A DNA stretch of 64,000 nt from Pseudo-nitzschia pungens (Eukaryota > Bacillariophyta > Bacillariophyceae > Bacillariales > Bacillariaceae). The position numbers were made by a program, and so were the translations under genes. Below the pieces are notes generated by a model. The model did not search any database, was not told where the DNA came from, and was given only the letters and a program-made list of their open reading frames with translations. This document shows positions 10,993 to 21,979 of this stretch, piece by piece. Location of the stretch: positions 1 to 64,000 of the forward strand of contig CM074760.1 of NCBI GenBank assembly GCA_037355855.1. Reading direction: 5' to 3'. Each line of letters starts with the position of its first letter. Position 1 is the stretch's first letter.

Positions 10993-12664
10993 GGTTTGTT
11001 GGTTGTGACAGAAATAAGTTTTTTTAAATGGAAGTATTTGTTGTTGGAATAGAGTTGATGCTGCTGGTTGCTGGTCGCTGGTTGCTGTTCGATTTTGTTT
11101 TGTGAAATTCGATTTTGTGAGAGGAGAAAATTCCTCGGAAAAAACTCACGAAACTTGTACCAAAAATTGCGAGCCGCAGCTACGAGTGGCAGTATTCTCC
11201 TACAAAACCTTACGAGTAACTTTAATTTACTTTTACTACAAGTAAGAACCTTATCTCATGGCTGGACTTCGTTAAATAAGAGAAGTTTCGTAAGATCTTA
11301 CTCGTACCCTTAAATCGAAGGTAGGTCGTAAAGTTCATACGGGTGCACGAACCTCGCTGTACAAGTAAGTTAAGTTACCTGGTAGCCGTAGCGGTACGAA
11401 TTGGTACGCTCTTGTCGGCTTCCGAGTTCTTACTTCGCATTAGTTTATGCCTTATTCTTGTTCTTGCTTCCGTACGAGTTGGGGTTCGGTTGCTTTTTTA
11501 ATTTTCAAACATCATGTACATATGCCTAAGGTATACTGCATAATGACTGTTACAAACTATTCTTGGCCTACAAATAAGCGACACATTGAGCATAATATTT
11601 TGAATCATCTTGCCTCTCTCACTTGCTGTGAACTTACCTTACGATGTTATTACTGTACTAGAATCGGTACCCCGAGTCAGTCGTACGAGTCAGTCGCTCC
11701 ATGTAATCTTACCGGTACACGTACACTAAGTTACCGGTAGGTCGTGCAGTAATATTGTACCAATACCATTACCTGTACCTGTAGTCGTGCTTGTACCCAG
11801 GTTCTTCTTGCATTTTCGTTCGAATCAATCGCGGGGTCTCAAAATTGGTTCGGTACCGTTACGTAACCTCACGGTACTCGTACCCTTGTACGAAGTACCG
11901 TAGTCATGAAGAATCAATCAATCATCATTGTTTGCAACGACATACAAGGTAACCTTAACTTACCGGTAATTACCGGTACGACAATGCAAGAATGCACACC
12001 CTCCTTCCCGTAGTACGGTCACGGTTAGTACCTGTACCGTAAGATCACTAATCTTACTATGAGTAAGGTTAGCTCGTGAAGCAAAATGGGCAACAATGTT
12101 CGGTACTAGTACGAAGCACGAAGTACATACGTTTGCTTCGTAGTACTGTACGGTACACGTAGCAGTGATGTCTTCTCGATTTTCTATCTTGTTTTTTTTA
12201 AAGTAAGGTTTTATCCTATCTTGTTCCAATCTTGCAACGGTTCGGTACCGTAGAGAGCCCATCATGGTCGACGAGGCATTCAAAAAAATGACTGGTCCGT
12301 GATCCACCGAGACCCTGGTGGAACCTACCGGTACCGTACAGTAAGATCTGAGAACAGAATGAAGGAATGTCGATCAAAAAATAATACTACGGTACCGGTA
12401 AGTTACTTCGTACGAAGTAATCTATCAATAATAAAAGACCAAGACCATCCATCAAAAAATTATCCATCATTCGTCGTCAATCAAAATCATGCCGTACCGG
12501 TATGTTTGGGTCCCCGCGCCAGTCGCAGCGAATAAGGTTACCAGTAAGGTTACCGTACGACCGACGAAAAACGACTCACTCAGCTGCGAAACTTGAAACT
12601 ACAAGTAAAAAGGCTACTATTGTTACTTACTACACTTGTTGTAGTACCAGGTATTTGAACCGTG
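10993..12664. other. Spacer, no gene seen
   Basis: Upstream region of the M11 gene. Dense GTAC, ACCGGT and AAGGTTA words with short, unconvincing open frames. No recognised gene, RNA or element. Confidence 0.5.
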
Positions 12665-14060
12665 TTGGTACGTTGTAGTCCCCTGTAGATCGACGCGTTG
12701 CTGCTGCTGTCCCCTGTATTATCGACTCATTGCTGCTGCCCCTGTATATCAATGCTTTGCTGCATGCTGTTCCCCCCCTGTACCGGTATTATATCGACAC
12801 GTTGCTGCTTACTGCTCCCTGTATTATAGACGGTTCAATGCTATTTGCTGCCTGCTGCTCCCCCCTGCTGTGTCGATTTTATCTTGGCTGCGCTAGGGTA
12901 TCTCTTTACAGTACATAATCCACGCGTCGAACCTAGCAAAACCCCCGTATGTACGTTGTTTGCTGTTTGCTGCTTTCTGTTCCCCCCTGTATATCGACGT
13001 TACGCCGCTGCGTGCTGTATCGATTTTATCTTTGCTGCTAGAGTATTGTTTCGCAGAACAAAAACAACGCGTCGTGCCTATCAAAACCCCTGTACGTTAT
13101 TCGCTGCTTGCTGCTGCTTGCTGTCCCCCCTTGTATTATCGACGCTATGCTGCCGTTTGTTGCTTGCTGTCCCCTGCTATTCGCTATTCGCTGCTCGCTG
13201 CTCGCTGCTCCCCTGCTTGCTGCTTGCTGCTTGCTCTCCCTGTTGTTTGACGCTCGCTGCTCGCTGCTCGCTGCTCGCTGCTCGCTGCTCCCCTGTATAT
13301 CGACGCTTGCTGCATATCAACGCGTTGCTGTTCGCTGTAGATCGGCGCGTTGCTATCAACGCGTTGTTGCTGCTGTCCCCTGTATTATCGACGCGTTGCT
13401 GCTTGTTGCTCCCCTGTATTATCGACGCATTGCTGCTGCTTGCTGCTTGCTGCTCTTTCCCCCCCTGCTGTATCGATTTTATCGAGGGTGCTGATGCTAG
13501 GGTATGATTTCGCAGTACATAATCCACGAGTCGAACGTACCGGTAGCAAAACCCCTGTACGTTATTAGCTGTTTGCTGCTGCTGTCCCCTGTATATCGAA
13601 GCTATAAATCGATAGCGATGCTAGGGTATGATTTCGCAGTACATAATCCACGCGTCGAACCTAGCAAAACCCCATACGTTTTTTGCTGCTCGCTGCTCGC
13701 TGCTTGCTGCTTGCTGCTCCCCCCCTGCTGTATTGATTTTATCGAAGGTGATGCTAGGGTATCTCTTCACAGTACATAATCCACGCGTCGAACCTAGCAA
13801 AACCCTGTATATTGTTGCTCGCTGTTTGCTGCTGCTGTCCCCTGTATATCGACGCGTTGCTGCTGCTCGCTGTTTGCTGCTGCCCCCCCCTGTATTATAT
13901 CGAAGCTTTGCTGCTTGCTGCTTGCTGCTGCTGTCCCCTGTATCTCGACGCGTTGCTCCCCACCCCCTGCTGTATCGATTTTATCCAAATGGCGATGCTA
14001 GGGTATTGTTTCGCAGTACAAAATCCACGCATCGGACCTAGCAAAACCACTCGCTGTTAG
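12665..14060. repeat. Composite satellite: TGCTGC blocks alternating with a conserved ~90-bp unit
   Basis: Six related copies (near 12.87, 13.02, 13.47, 13.61, 13.73 and 13.97 kb) of a unit that usually reads CGATTTTATC, then GATGCTAGGGTAT, then CAGTACATAATCCACGCG, then TCGAACCTAGCAAAACCCC. They are separated by variable TGCTGCTTGC and CCCCTGTATATCGACGCG blocks. On the minus strand each unit contains GTTCGACGC, which matches the Pol III B-box pattern GWTCRANNC; I saw no convincing A box. Long open frames here are Leu/Cys/Ala low-complexity artefacts. Confidence 0.8.
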
Positions 14061-14484
14061 CATTGCTCGCTATTTGCTGTTATCATCTCTCGCCGGTTGC
14101 TGCTTGCTGTTTGCAACTGTTTCGATCGAGCTAGTGTGATACGGTATGTTGGTGGTAACCTTAAGGGTTACCGTACGTGTTGTTATCGTGTTCTTTTTTG
14201 AATTATTATTTATTTATCATACCGTAAACTTTACGGTAAGGTTAAGGTTAACCTTACATGCAGTAATTATCGTGATAGAATTTTTGTGTCACGAAAAATA
14301 ATCTTAATCGTGGAAATCGTCTACGGTAAATTACCGGTTAGTGGCGGGGGAGAAAGAAACTGCTACGGTAAGGTTACTGTACACCCCCGATCCTGGGCAT
14401 AACCTTACTTTTCATTCTGAAGGTTTACCGGTACCGGTAAGTTACTTTCCAACCCGGTTAGATTGTTAATCTTTTTAGTCAAAT

Positions 14485-14625
14485 ATTACTCGTTTCCCAA
14501 AATTCTGGTTAGATTGTTAATCTCTTTAGTCAAATCTCGTGTTTCGCACTCAAAGAGTTGCGATTTCGTTGATCTTACCTTTCATATGCTGTACGATAAT
14601 CTTAGTTCTCAAAAGAAGAAATTAC
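14485..14625 (+). repeat. Dispersed repeat B, copy 1
   Basis: Shares about 140 bp with the reverse complement of 54166-54303. Common words include AAATTCTGGTTAGATTGTT, TTTTAGTCAAATCTCGTG, GTTGCGATTTCGTTGATC and GTTCTCAAAAGAAGAAATTAC. It abuts element A at 14652. Its class is unknown; no open frame is conserved. Confidence 0.75.
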
Positions 14626-14651
14626 TACCGGTACGTAGTAAGATTACTACG

Positions 14652-15300
14652 TATCCTATGGGATAAGATATCCCGGCGCCGTCTCGGGTGTACGTCAACT
14701 TCGGAGTGCACGTAATTACTCTGTGCTCACATTTGGCTATGCTAGGTCATACGCGGTATACAGTATGTCTACGCTGCAGTGATGGCGGATTGACTTAGCT
14801 CTAGGCGAATGTGTGGTGTAGTGGACGCGCGTGTGCCCGAGGTAGCTAGCTAGTCACTAACCCGAACCCTAATCAGGGTGGGATCCTTGTGTGATAGGGG
14901 TATGTAGGGTTAGTACAGTGCACAGAGAGTCCTTGCCGGGTGGGCGGGTGGGAAAGTTTTGTTGATCCGCTCCCACAGAGAACAGGACTCCTCATTGTGG
15001 TTGGCTTGGTGTTGGCCATGAGACAATGAGGTGAGCAGATGGGGAAGGCATCGTCCCCCACCTCTGTGCCCAGCAGCGGCAGTGTACCTCGTGGGGGCAC
15101 CCCATTGTGCCCGTCTACGGTGCGCGCGCTGTTGGCCCTCTTGTGGCACTTACCTACCTACCATTGGGACCTTCCTCACATACGTTGTAGTGCTTGTCAC
15201 GGCGCGTGCGGCAAGTTCACAGGCGCATGGAGGTGGAGGTGCGGGCGTGTCCCCACCCGCATCCTGCAGTTGCAGTGACCTGTGTCTTTCCCAACAAAAT
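14652..15300 (+). mobile_element. Dispersed element A (~0.65 kb), copy 1
   Basis: Homologous over most of its length to the reverse complement of 34354-34965. The 5' edge is TATCCTATGGGATA followed by a GTCTCGGGTGTACGTCAACTT block. The 3' edge is GACCTGTGTCTTTCCCAACA. Internal shared blocks include AAAACTTTGTTGATCCGC-like and AATGAGGTGAGCAG. It is GC-richer than the flanking DNA. No transposase or reverse transcriptase is visible, so it is presumably non-autonomous. I see no clear terminal inverted repeats; the TATCCNATAGGATA-like edge is itself nearly palindromic. Confidence 0.7.
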
Positions 15301-16610
15301 TACCGGTACATAAGGTAAACCTTACTTTGTTATTGACCAATACTGTACCGTATACGGTAGGATCATTGCTGATCATTGATCACGATAACAATTTTTTTAG
15401 TCAAACGAGTCTTGACTAGTAAAAAAGTATGTCCACGAACTGGGATAACCTTAGTACCGTAGGTCTAAAATTCACATGTTCACTTTTGAGTAAGACCTTA
15501 CGGTAAGGTTTATACTTCATTGAGTATTTGCAACAACAAGAGCACGACCTCTGAAGGAGTATATAAAACTATCTACTACCTACTAGTACTATGGAAAGAG
15601 GAGAGTAAGAGGAGCTTGCTTTCTAATGAGCCAGCATTAGTACTACTAGTACTACTTCTCGTTGCTTTTGGATTGATACTTTAAAAGTTGGGATTTTTCC
15701 AAAAACGAGGAGATGGTGGGATATATCGTCCCACATTTTGGGCACCGCCGCCACTAGACGATTGTAACAAGTCTTACTATTTCCGACCCAACCCAGTTCG
15801 GATCTGTTGTACGAAGTAAGTTACGGTAAGTTACTCGTAAGTTTACTTCTACCGTACGGTAATCTTACTGGTACCGGTACGGTAGTACGAAATAAATCGT
15901 AGTAATAATAAGGTTACTGCTACGGCCCAACGGATATCAGCGATTCCATGCTCGCGACGTCGATCACCATACCAGCACCAACGTACGTGTACTATTAGTA
16001 TTACTACTGCTACGAAGTAAGTTAAGGTTTTACTTCTATTAGTTTTGTAATTTTTTTTGTTCTCATCCTCATTCGTTCCTTTGCTCTCGTAAGCCTTGAC
16101 GGTAACTTACCGGTAAAGTGTTACTTGTACGAGTAAGTTAATCTTATTATGAGTATGAGCACATGTACCGGTAAGTTACTTCCAACTACGAAGTAAGACC
16201 TTTTAAAGTTTACTTGTATTAATACTGTAATATCATGATTGAAGTAAGATTACGAGTACCAGTAACCACCAGTAACCACCAGTACCAGTACCAGAAACAG
16301 CACACGGGTCAGATTTACGAGCAGAATAACTTAAGATTAAGGTCTTACCGTAAGATTACTTTTATTTTTTGTTCCGTGATGATTGATTGATTCATTCATT
16401 CATTCATTGATTATTCATAGCCTTCGCTATTCGCCATCGCTTCTACTTTTACTTTTACTACACGTGCGAGTAAGGTTTACTAAGGTACGAAGTAATCTTG
16501 ATAGATTATTCTATTCTCCACAACCCATACAACAACTACAACAACTACAACAACTACAACAACTACAACAACTACAACAACAACTACTACTATAACTACA
16601 ACAATCTACA
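15301..16610. other. Spacer upstream of the 1201-residue gene
   Basis: GTA/TAC-word spacer. Small pieces around 15392-15430 and 15738-15765 (GCCACTAGACGATTGT) recur near 54383-54450. 16525-16585 is an ACAACT microsatellite forming the leader of the next gene. No gene recognised. Confidence 0.5.
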
Positions 16611-17075
16611 ATGGTCTTTCGAAGCAACAAAAACAGGAGACACCGCTCTTGGGCCTCGCGCTCATCGTCGACGTCGACGTCAACGTCGATATACGCAGCC
16701 TTTGACGATTCTGGTTCCGATCGCGAGGATCTTCTCCAAGAGCAAGATCAGCAGCGACACCGACAGCGACACCAACACCAACATCGAAATCAGCACCAAC
16801 ACCAACACCAACACCAATATCAACCAATCCTCGACGATCGTCTCTCTCTGTCGTCTTCGTCTTCGTCTTCATCCTCTCCGTCGCTATCGATTGGATCTTC
16901 GATTCGTTCCCCCCCGGCGTCTCGCGACGACGACGAAAAGGAAAAGGAAAGGGAAAAGGAAGAGGAAGAGGAAAGCGAAAAGAAGAAGGAAAAATACAAG
17001 TACAAGCACAAGTACAACAAGTACGAGAGCAAACAGCACCACAAGGAAGACCCGCAGTGGGAAGAACTTGAAAAC

Positions 17076-17114
<39 letters not shown>

Positions 17115-18302
17115 GAAGAAGAACAGTTTCCGTTTCCATTTCGATTCCCAATGAATTCACTGGAGGACCGCGATGATGACAACAGCATCAATCATAACAA
17201 TCATAACAACAATCATAACAACACAAACAACACAAACAACAACATCAACAACATCAACAACAACAACATTAACAATCCCATCTCGACGCTCCGATTGGAA
17301 GAGACGATTGTCGTTCTGAGGAACCGGATCTGGCTGCTGGAAGCCGAACGCGATGCACTGCGGTCCGAACGGAGGAAGATGTTGCTGTCGTCGTCCAACG
17401 AAGCGACAATCGGTAACAACGGAGGCTGCAACAAATCCAACAGCAACACCAACACCAACACCAACAACAACTGCAAAAGCAACTGCAAAAGCAACTGCAA
17501 AACCAATAACAACAACAACAACAACAACAACAACACCAACACCAACAACAACAACAACAACAACAGCGGTGGTACGAAACGTGACAATATCGTACATGTC
17601 GTAGATGCTACGAGTACTTCTGATACTACTACTATTGCTGCTGCTGCAACTGCTGCTACTGCTACTGCTACTGCTACTGATATTGCTACGAATAGTGCCA
17701 CTGATATTTGGGATACTTCTGAGACTACAAGTACTAACCACAAATCTGTCGTGGTGGTCGAGGACCTCTACCGCGATCCCTTTGCGGTGCCCCTGGTCGG
17801 AGGAGTTCCCCGCTTATTGGGAGAAAATAACAACAGCAACAGCAACAGCAACAACAGCAACAGCAACAGCAACATTAACAACAGCAACAACAACTTCATC
17901 GGCATGGGGAGCGCCAAAGGAAAGAGAAACACATCCAGCCCTCCTTCTCCCCAAGCGATGGAAACAAAACCAAAAACAAAACCAAAAACGAAAACAGAAA
18001 CGGAAACAGAAACGGAAACGGAAACGGAAACAAAAGCGACAGCGATTGCCCGAGCGGCATCCCCCTGCCTGGACTCGGGGTATCACGCAACGCTTCTCCG
18101 CCGCCTCCGCATCGAACTGGAGCGCGAACGCCACCAAAACCAAACCCTTTCTAAGCAACTCGATCACACCCGGCAGCAGCTGCAACAGTTGCATTTAAAG
18201 ATGCAGATTCAGATGCAGATGCAGATGCAGATGCAACACGACAACAACCACAGCAACAGTAATTACAGAGACAACGAAAACGAAAACGACAACGACAACG
18301 AC

Positions 18303-18341
<39 letters not shown>

Positions 18342-19077
18342 AACGATTCTTACGTCGAGAGACTCGAAACATCGGCCTCCGAAGCGGTGCAAATGATCTC
18401 GGACCTTTCTTCCGAACTCGGGCTGGCCCTGGAGCGCGAGGAGGCGCTTCGCGAGCAGCTCGACGACTTGCTGCAAAACCGTTCGCAATCGAAAATCAAA
18501 CGGCAAGCGCAAGCGCAAACACAAACACAAACACAAGCGCAAGCGCAAACACAGCAAGCGCAAGCGCAAACGCAAACACAGACCAAAACCAGAGCGGCAC
18601 TGCCAACCACAACACAAATGGCAAACAAACTCCACCGCAACGACGATGCCAACACCAATGCCAACATCATCAATGCCAACATCATCAATGCCAACATCAT
18701 CAATGCCAAAAATCGAGACAGAGACATAAACAGAGACACGCAGGAATCGGATAGCGGCACAGGCTCCAGCTCAACCGCGGGATCGGGCGCATTCCGTGAT
18801 GGCGCCGGAGACCGCAGCCAGATCAACCCGTTCAATGAGTTCAACCAGATCAACCCGTTCAGCAAGTTCAACAAGTTCGACTTTGAACAGGAGAAGGAGA
18901 AGGAGCAAGAGCAAGACCGGAATGCCCACCGGTCCTCCGCCTTTCGTGTGTGGAAAAAGTGGCCACCACAACGACAATCAGCGCCATCAGCGCCATCATC
19001 GGTATCATTGGTATCAGCGCCATCATCAATATCTCGAACCCAATACGACACTTCCTCGTCGTCATTGCCGCCACCAC

Positions 19078-19129
<52 letters not shown>

Positions 19130-20216
19130 GTCATCTTCAAGGAACAGAACTAGTAGTTCCATAGCTTCCATAGCCAGTCGGTACGAAGCAAACTTGATGC
19201 GCGAGAAATCGGCATCCGCATCGGCATCCGCATCGGCATCCGCATCGGCATCCGAGTCCAGATTGTCCCAGCAACGAGATCGTGGTCGTCTGGGTATGGA
19301 TAGGAATAAGAATAGGAATAAGGACATGGATATGGATGTGGATGTGGATGTGGAAATGGGTCATCGTTCCCCACCTCCTGTTCCGAGAAAATCATCGCAA
19401 CTTCCATCGCAACTTCCATCGCAATTGCCATCCTCGTTGCCGCTCGCACGAGCTCTCCCGCCTCGGTCACCGGCCAAGTTTGCCCGGGAGGGAGCGAGAG
19501 AGTCGTCGGCGCAAAGTAAAATGCAATTGCAGTTGCAAAAGCAAGACCAAACGCAAGACCAAAAGCTCATGTCGGAGATGCAGATGCAGATGCAGATGCA
19601 GATGCAGATGGAGATTGTGCCCTTGCCTCCCGTGCAGGGGCCTCGGAACCATAGCGATGGCGACAATCGAGATGAGAATGGCGGCCACGACAGAAAGCAC
19701 AACAAAACCCACAATCCAAACTACAACTACAACTACAACAAAACCCACGATTCCCGTCCAAGCTTCGAAGCGCTGTGGAGCGAACCTTTTCGGTACGAGG
19801 ATTCCAACCACCACCAATCTCATTCACATTCACATTCACATCCAAATCCAAATCCAAATCCAAATCCACCGAGACCACCACCGAGAGAACACGAAGACCA
19901 GAGCTGCGACCAAGACCGAGATTTTCGCGAAGACCATCCCGAAGACCGTCGAAAAGGCAGAGATCAAGACCAAAGCGACGGCGACGATAACTATCGCGAA
20001 GACGACCGCGATTGCGTTCGTCACCGGCTATACTATCGCGACGCTAAGCGATTACCATCAATTGCGGTGGACGAAAGCGGTTTTGGTATCAGCATCAGCG
20101 ACAACGACAACGACAATGGCGATGACAATGGCGATGGCAATGACGATGGAATTGGAAATGGAATTGGAAATGGAAATGCTGTGCGCATGCTGGGGACCCA
20201 TCGGTTGGAGATTTGA
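16611..20216 (+). CDS. Large low-complexity protein with short coiled coils, unknown function
   Basis: A single open frame of 1201 residues from the ATG at 16611. Most of it is homopolymeric or dipeptide repeat: Asn tracts, QH and Q tracts, NEN/DND tracts, TETE, AQTQ, SASA, QMQM, HSHS, PNPN and Ser runs, each copying a microsatellite. Three segments have heptad-like, less biased sequence: about residues 226-260 (LEETIVVLRNRIWLLEAE), 490-540 (LLRRLRIELERERHQNQ) and 580-625 (VERLETSASEAVQMISD). These look like coiled coils. There is no signal peptide or catalytic domain. An uninterrupted frame through so many unstable repeats suggests selection for translation. I do not recognise the family; a scaffold or condensate-type protein is only a guess. 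Confidence 0.7.
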
Positions 20217-21979
20217 CGGTGACGGTGAAGGTCAAGGTGAAGGTGACGAAACATCGAATGCAATTCGACAGGAAGAAGAATAGACGCAACTCAACGAAAC
20301 AAAACACAACACAACACAACACAACACAAATCTACACAACACAGGAACCTACCAAGAATGCATGCAATTGCAATCAGTAGTAGTAAGCACAACTACTACT
20401 ACAACTACTACTACTACGACTACAACAACTACAACTGCGTGCTTACACACACGTACCGTAAATCTCACCGCATTGCTGTTCAATTGCAATTGCTGGTCAT
20501 TTTCAATTGCAATTGCTGGTCATTTGCAATTGAACAGCAACTGCCGTTCATTGCAATTGCTGTTGCCATTGCTGTTGCCGGTTGGAGTTGGAGTTGGAGT
20601 TGCGCTACCGGCCGGTAAGTTACAATTAAAAAAACTTTACCAAGAGTTGGAGGAAGAAGAACATTAATTAACCTTATGATATAACCAGAACAATAATTAT
20701 TTGTTCAGGTATGAGACCAGTAATTAATGTCAGACTTCAGCATGACCGCAAAATAAGCCTCTCCAGATACCGAACCGGTACTTGTACGGGAACCGTACAT
20801 TACCTAGTGAGGCTACGAGTGCAAATGGGAGCTATCTGCTCTTTCGAAAATCGGTTGTTTGGTTTTCAACACTTGTGATTCCTGTGAGGCCGTTGCATCC
20901 TTGTTTTTCATACTTAATCTTCAAATATTTGATGGAAATACAGTGAGTCTCAATTACTACGTATTCAGTAACACTCTTAAGTAACATACTTAACAAAGCA
21001 CAAATGGGAGCTATCTGCTCTTTCGAAAATCGGTGTTTGGTTTTCAACACTTGTGATTCCTGTGAGGCCGTTGCATCCTTGTTTTTTATACTTAATCTTC
21101 AAATATTTGATTTTTCTCACTTATGAAAAACATTTTCTTGAGCGAATGGCTTAACGCGCTCGTCCTTTCTTCTCTCCGACCGACGCAATCGACTTCGATC
21201 GATCCATGGGCCACCCATTGCGATTACGAACCGAATGAACTCGCAACAACGCATTGCGCAACCGCTTGTCGCCTTTCGTTCTCATTTTCTTTTTCGGCAA
21301 CATTTAAAAAAGGCCCCTCCTATTTCGCGATAGATTCTGAATCATTCGGATTCAATCTCAATCAATAGCATCCAAACCCTTCCATGTACGTACCGTTATA
21401 CTACGTTCTTCTTTCTGTTCTACACAGATGCAACCCCCCTTGCCCCGTCCCCATCGTTGGCACGTTTCCGTCGTCGACGCCTCTCCGTCGTCGACGCGTC
21501 TCTATCATCGAAACCGCACCCACCGTCGACGTCAGCCATCATTGCCCCGTACCCATCGTCGACACCTCTCCATCGTCCACGCGACACGGTAGGGTACGGG
21601 ACGGGACGGGACGGGACGGTGCAATGGTGTTCCTGTTCGGATCGCGTAGTACCAGTACCGTTCGGTACGGTATTAACCGGGTACTGTTCTTGGTGTTTTC
21701 TTCGTCTTGTGCGCGCTAATCGCTCAAAGGAGACTGCGCGACGGCGTCTCCGTTTGCGCAGTTGCGCTCGTGCAACAAGCGCGTGACGTTTCCATCGTCG
21801 ACAGGGTCCCGGACGCGAGTCGATCACCCACAGTGCTACACACAACCTTCCCCACGTATTCTCCTATTGCATCACAGTAATTCTTCTTCCTCAATACTTC
21901 TCTCATCATTTCATTCTGTGCAAATTCTTCCACTGTCCGTGTATATGCTGCAGAAAATATCAGAAATTTGACAATTGAA
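20217..21979. other. Spacer between the low-complexity gene and the BspA-like gene
   Basis: 20280-20345 has ACAAC repeats and 20385-20435 an ACT/ACA microsatellite. 20480-20590 repeats CAATTGCAATTGC palindromic words. 21430-21600 has imperfect repeats of CCATCGTCGAC-type units. A direct duplication (20821-21113) is listed separately. No gene recognised. Confidence 0.5.
20821..21113. repeat. Direct duplication, ~115-bp units ~179 bp apart
   Basis: 20821-20935 and 21000-21113 are almost identical (CAAATGGGAGCTATCTGC ... CTTAATCTTCAAATATTTG). They differ by a one-base indel and a few substitutions. The DNA between them is not repeated again within the window. Confidence 0.9.

Noticed and set aside
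12730..14041. Plus-strand frames rich in Leu, Ala and Cys
   Set aside because: Translation of TGCTGC and CCCCTGTAT satellite; no conserved segment.
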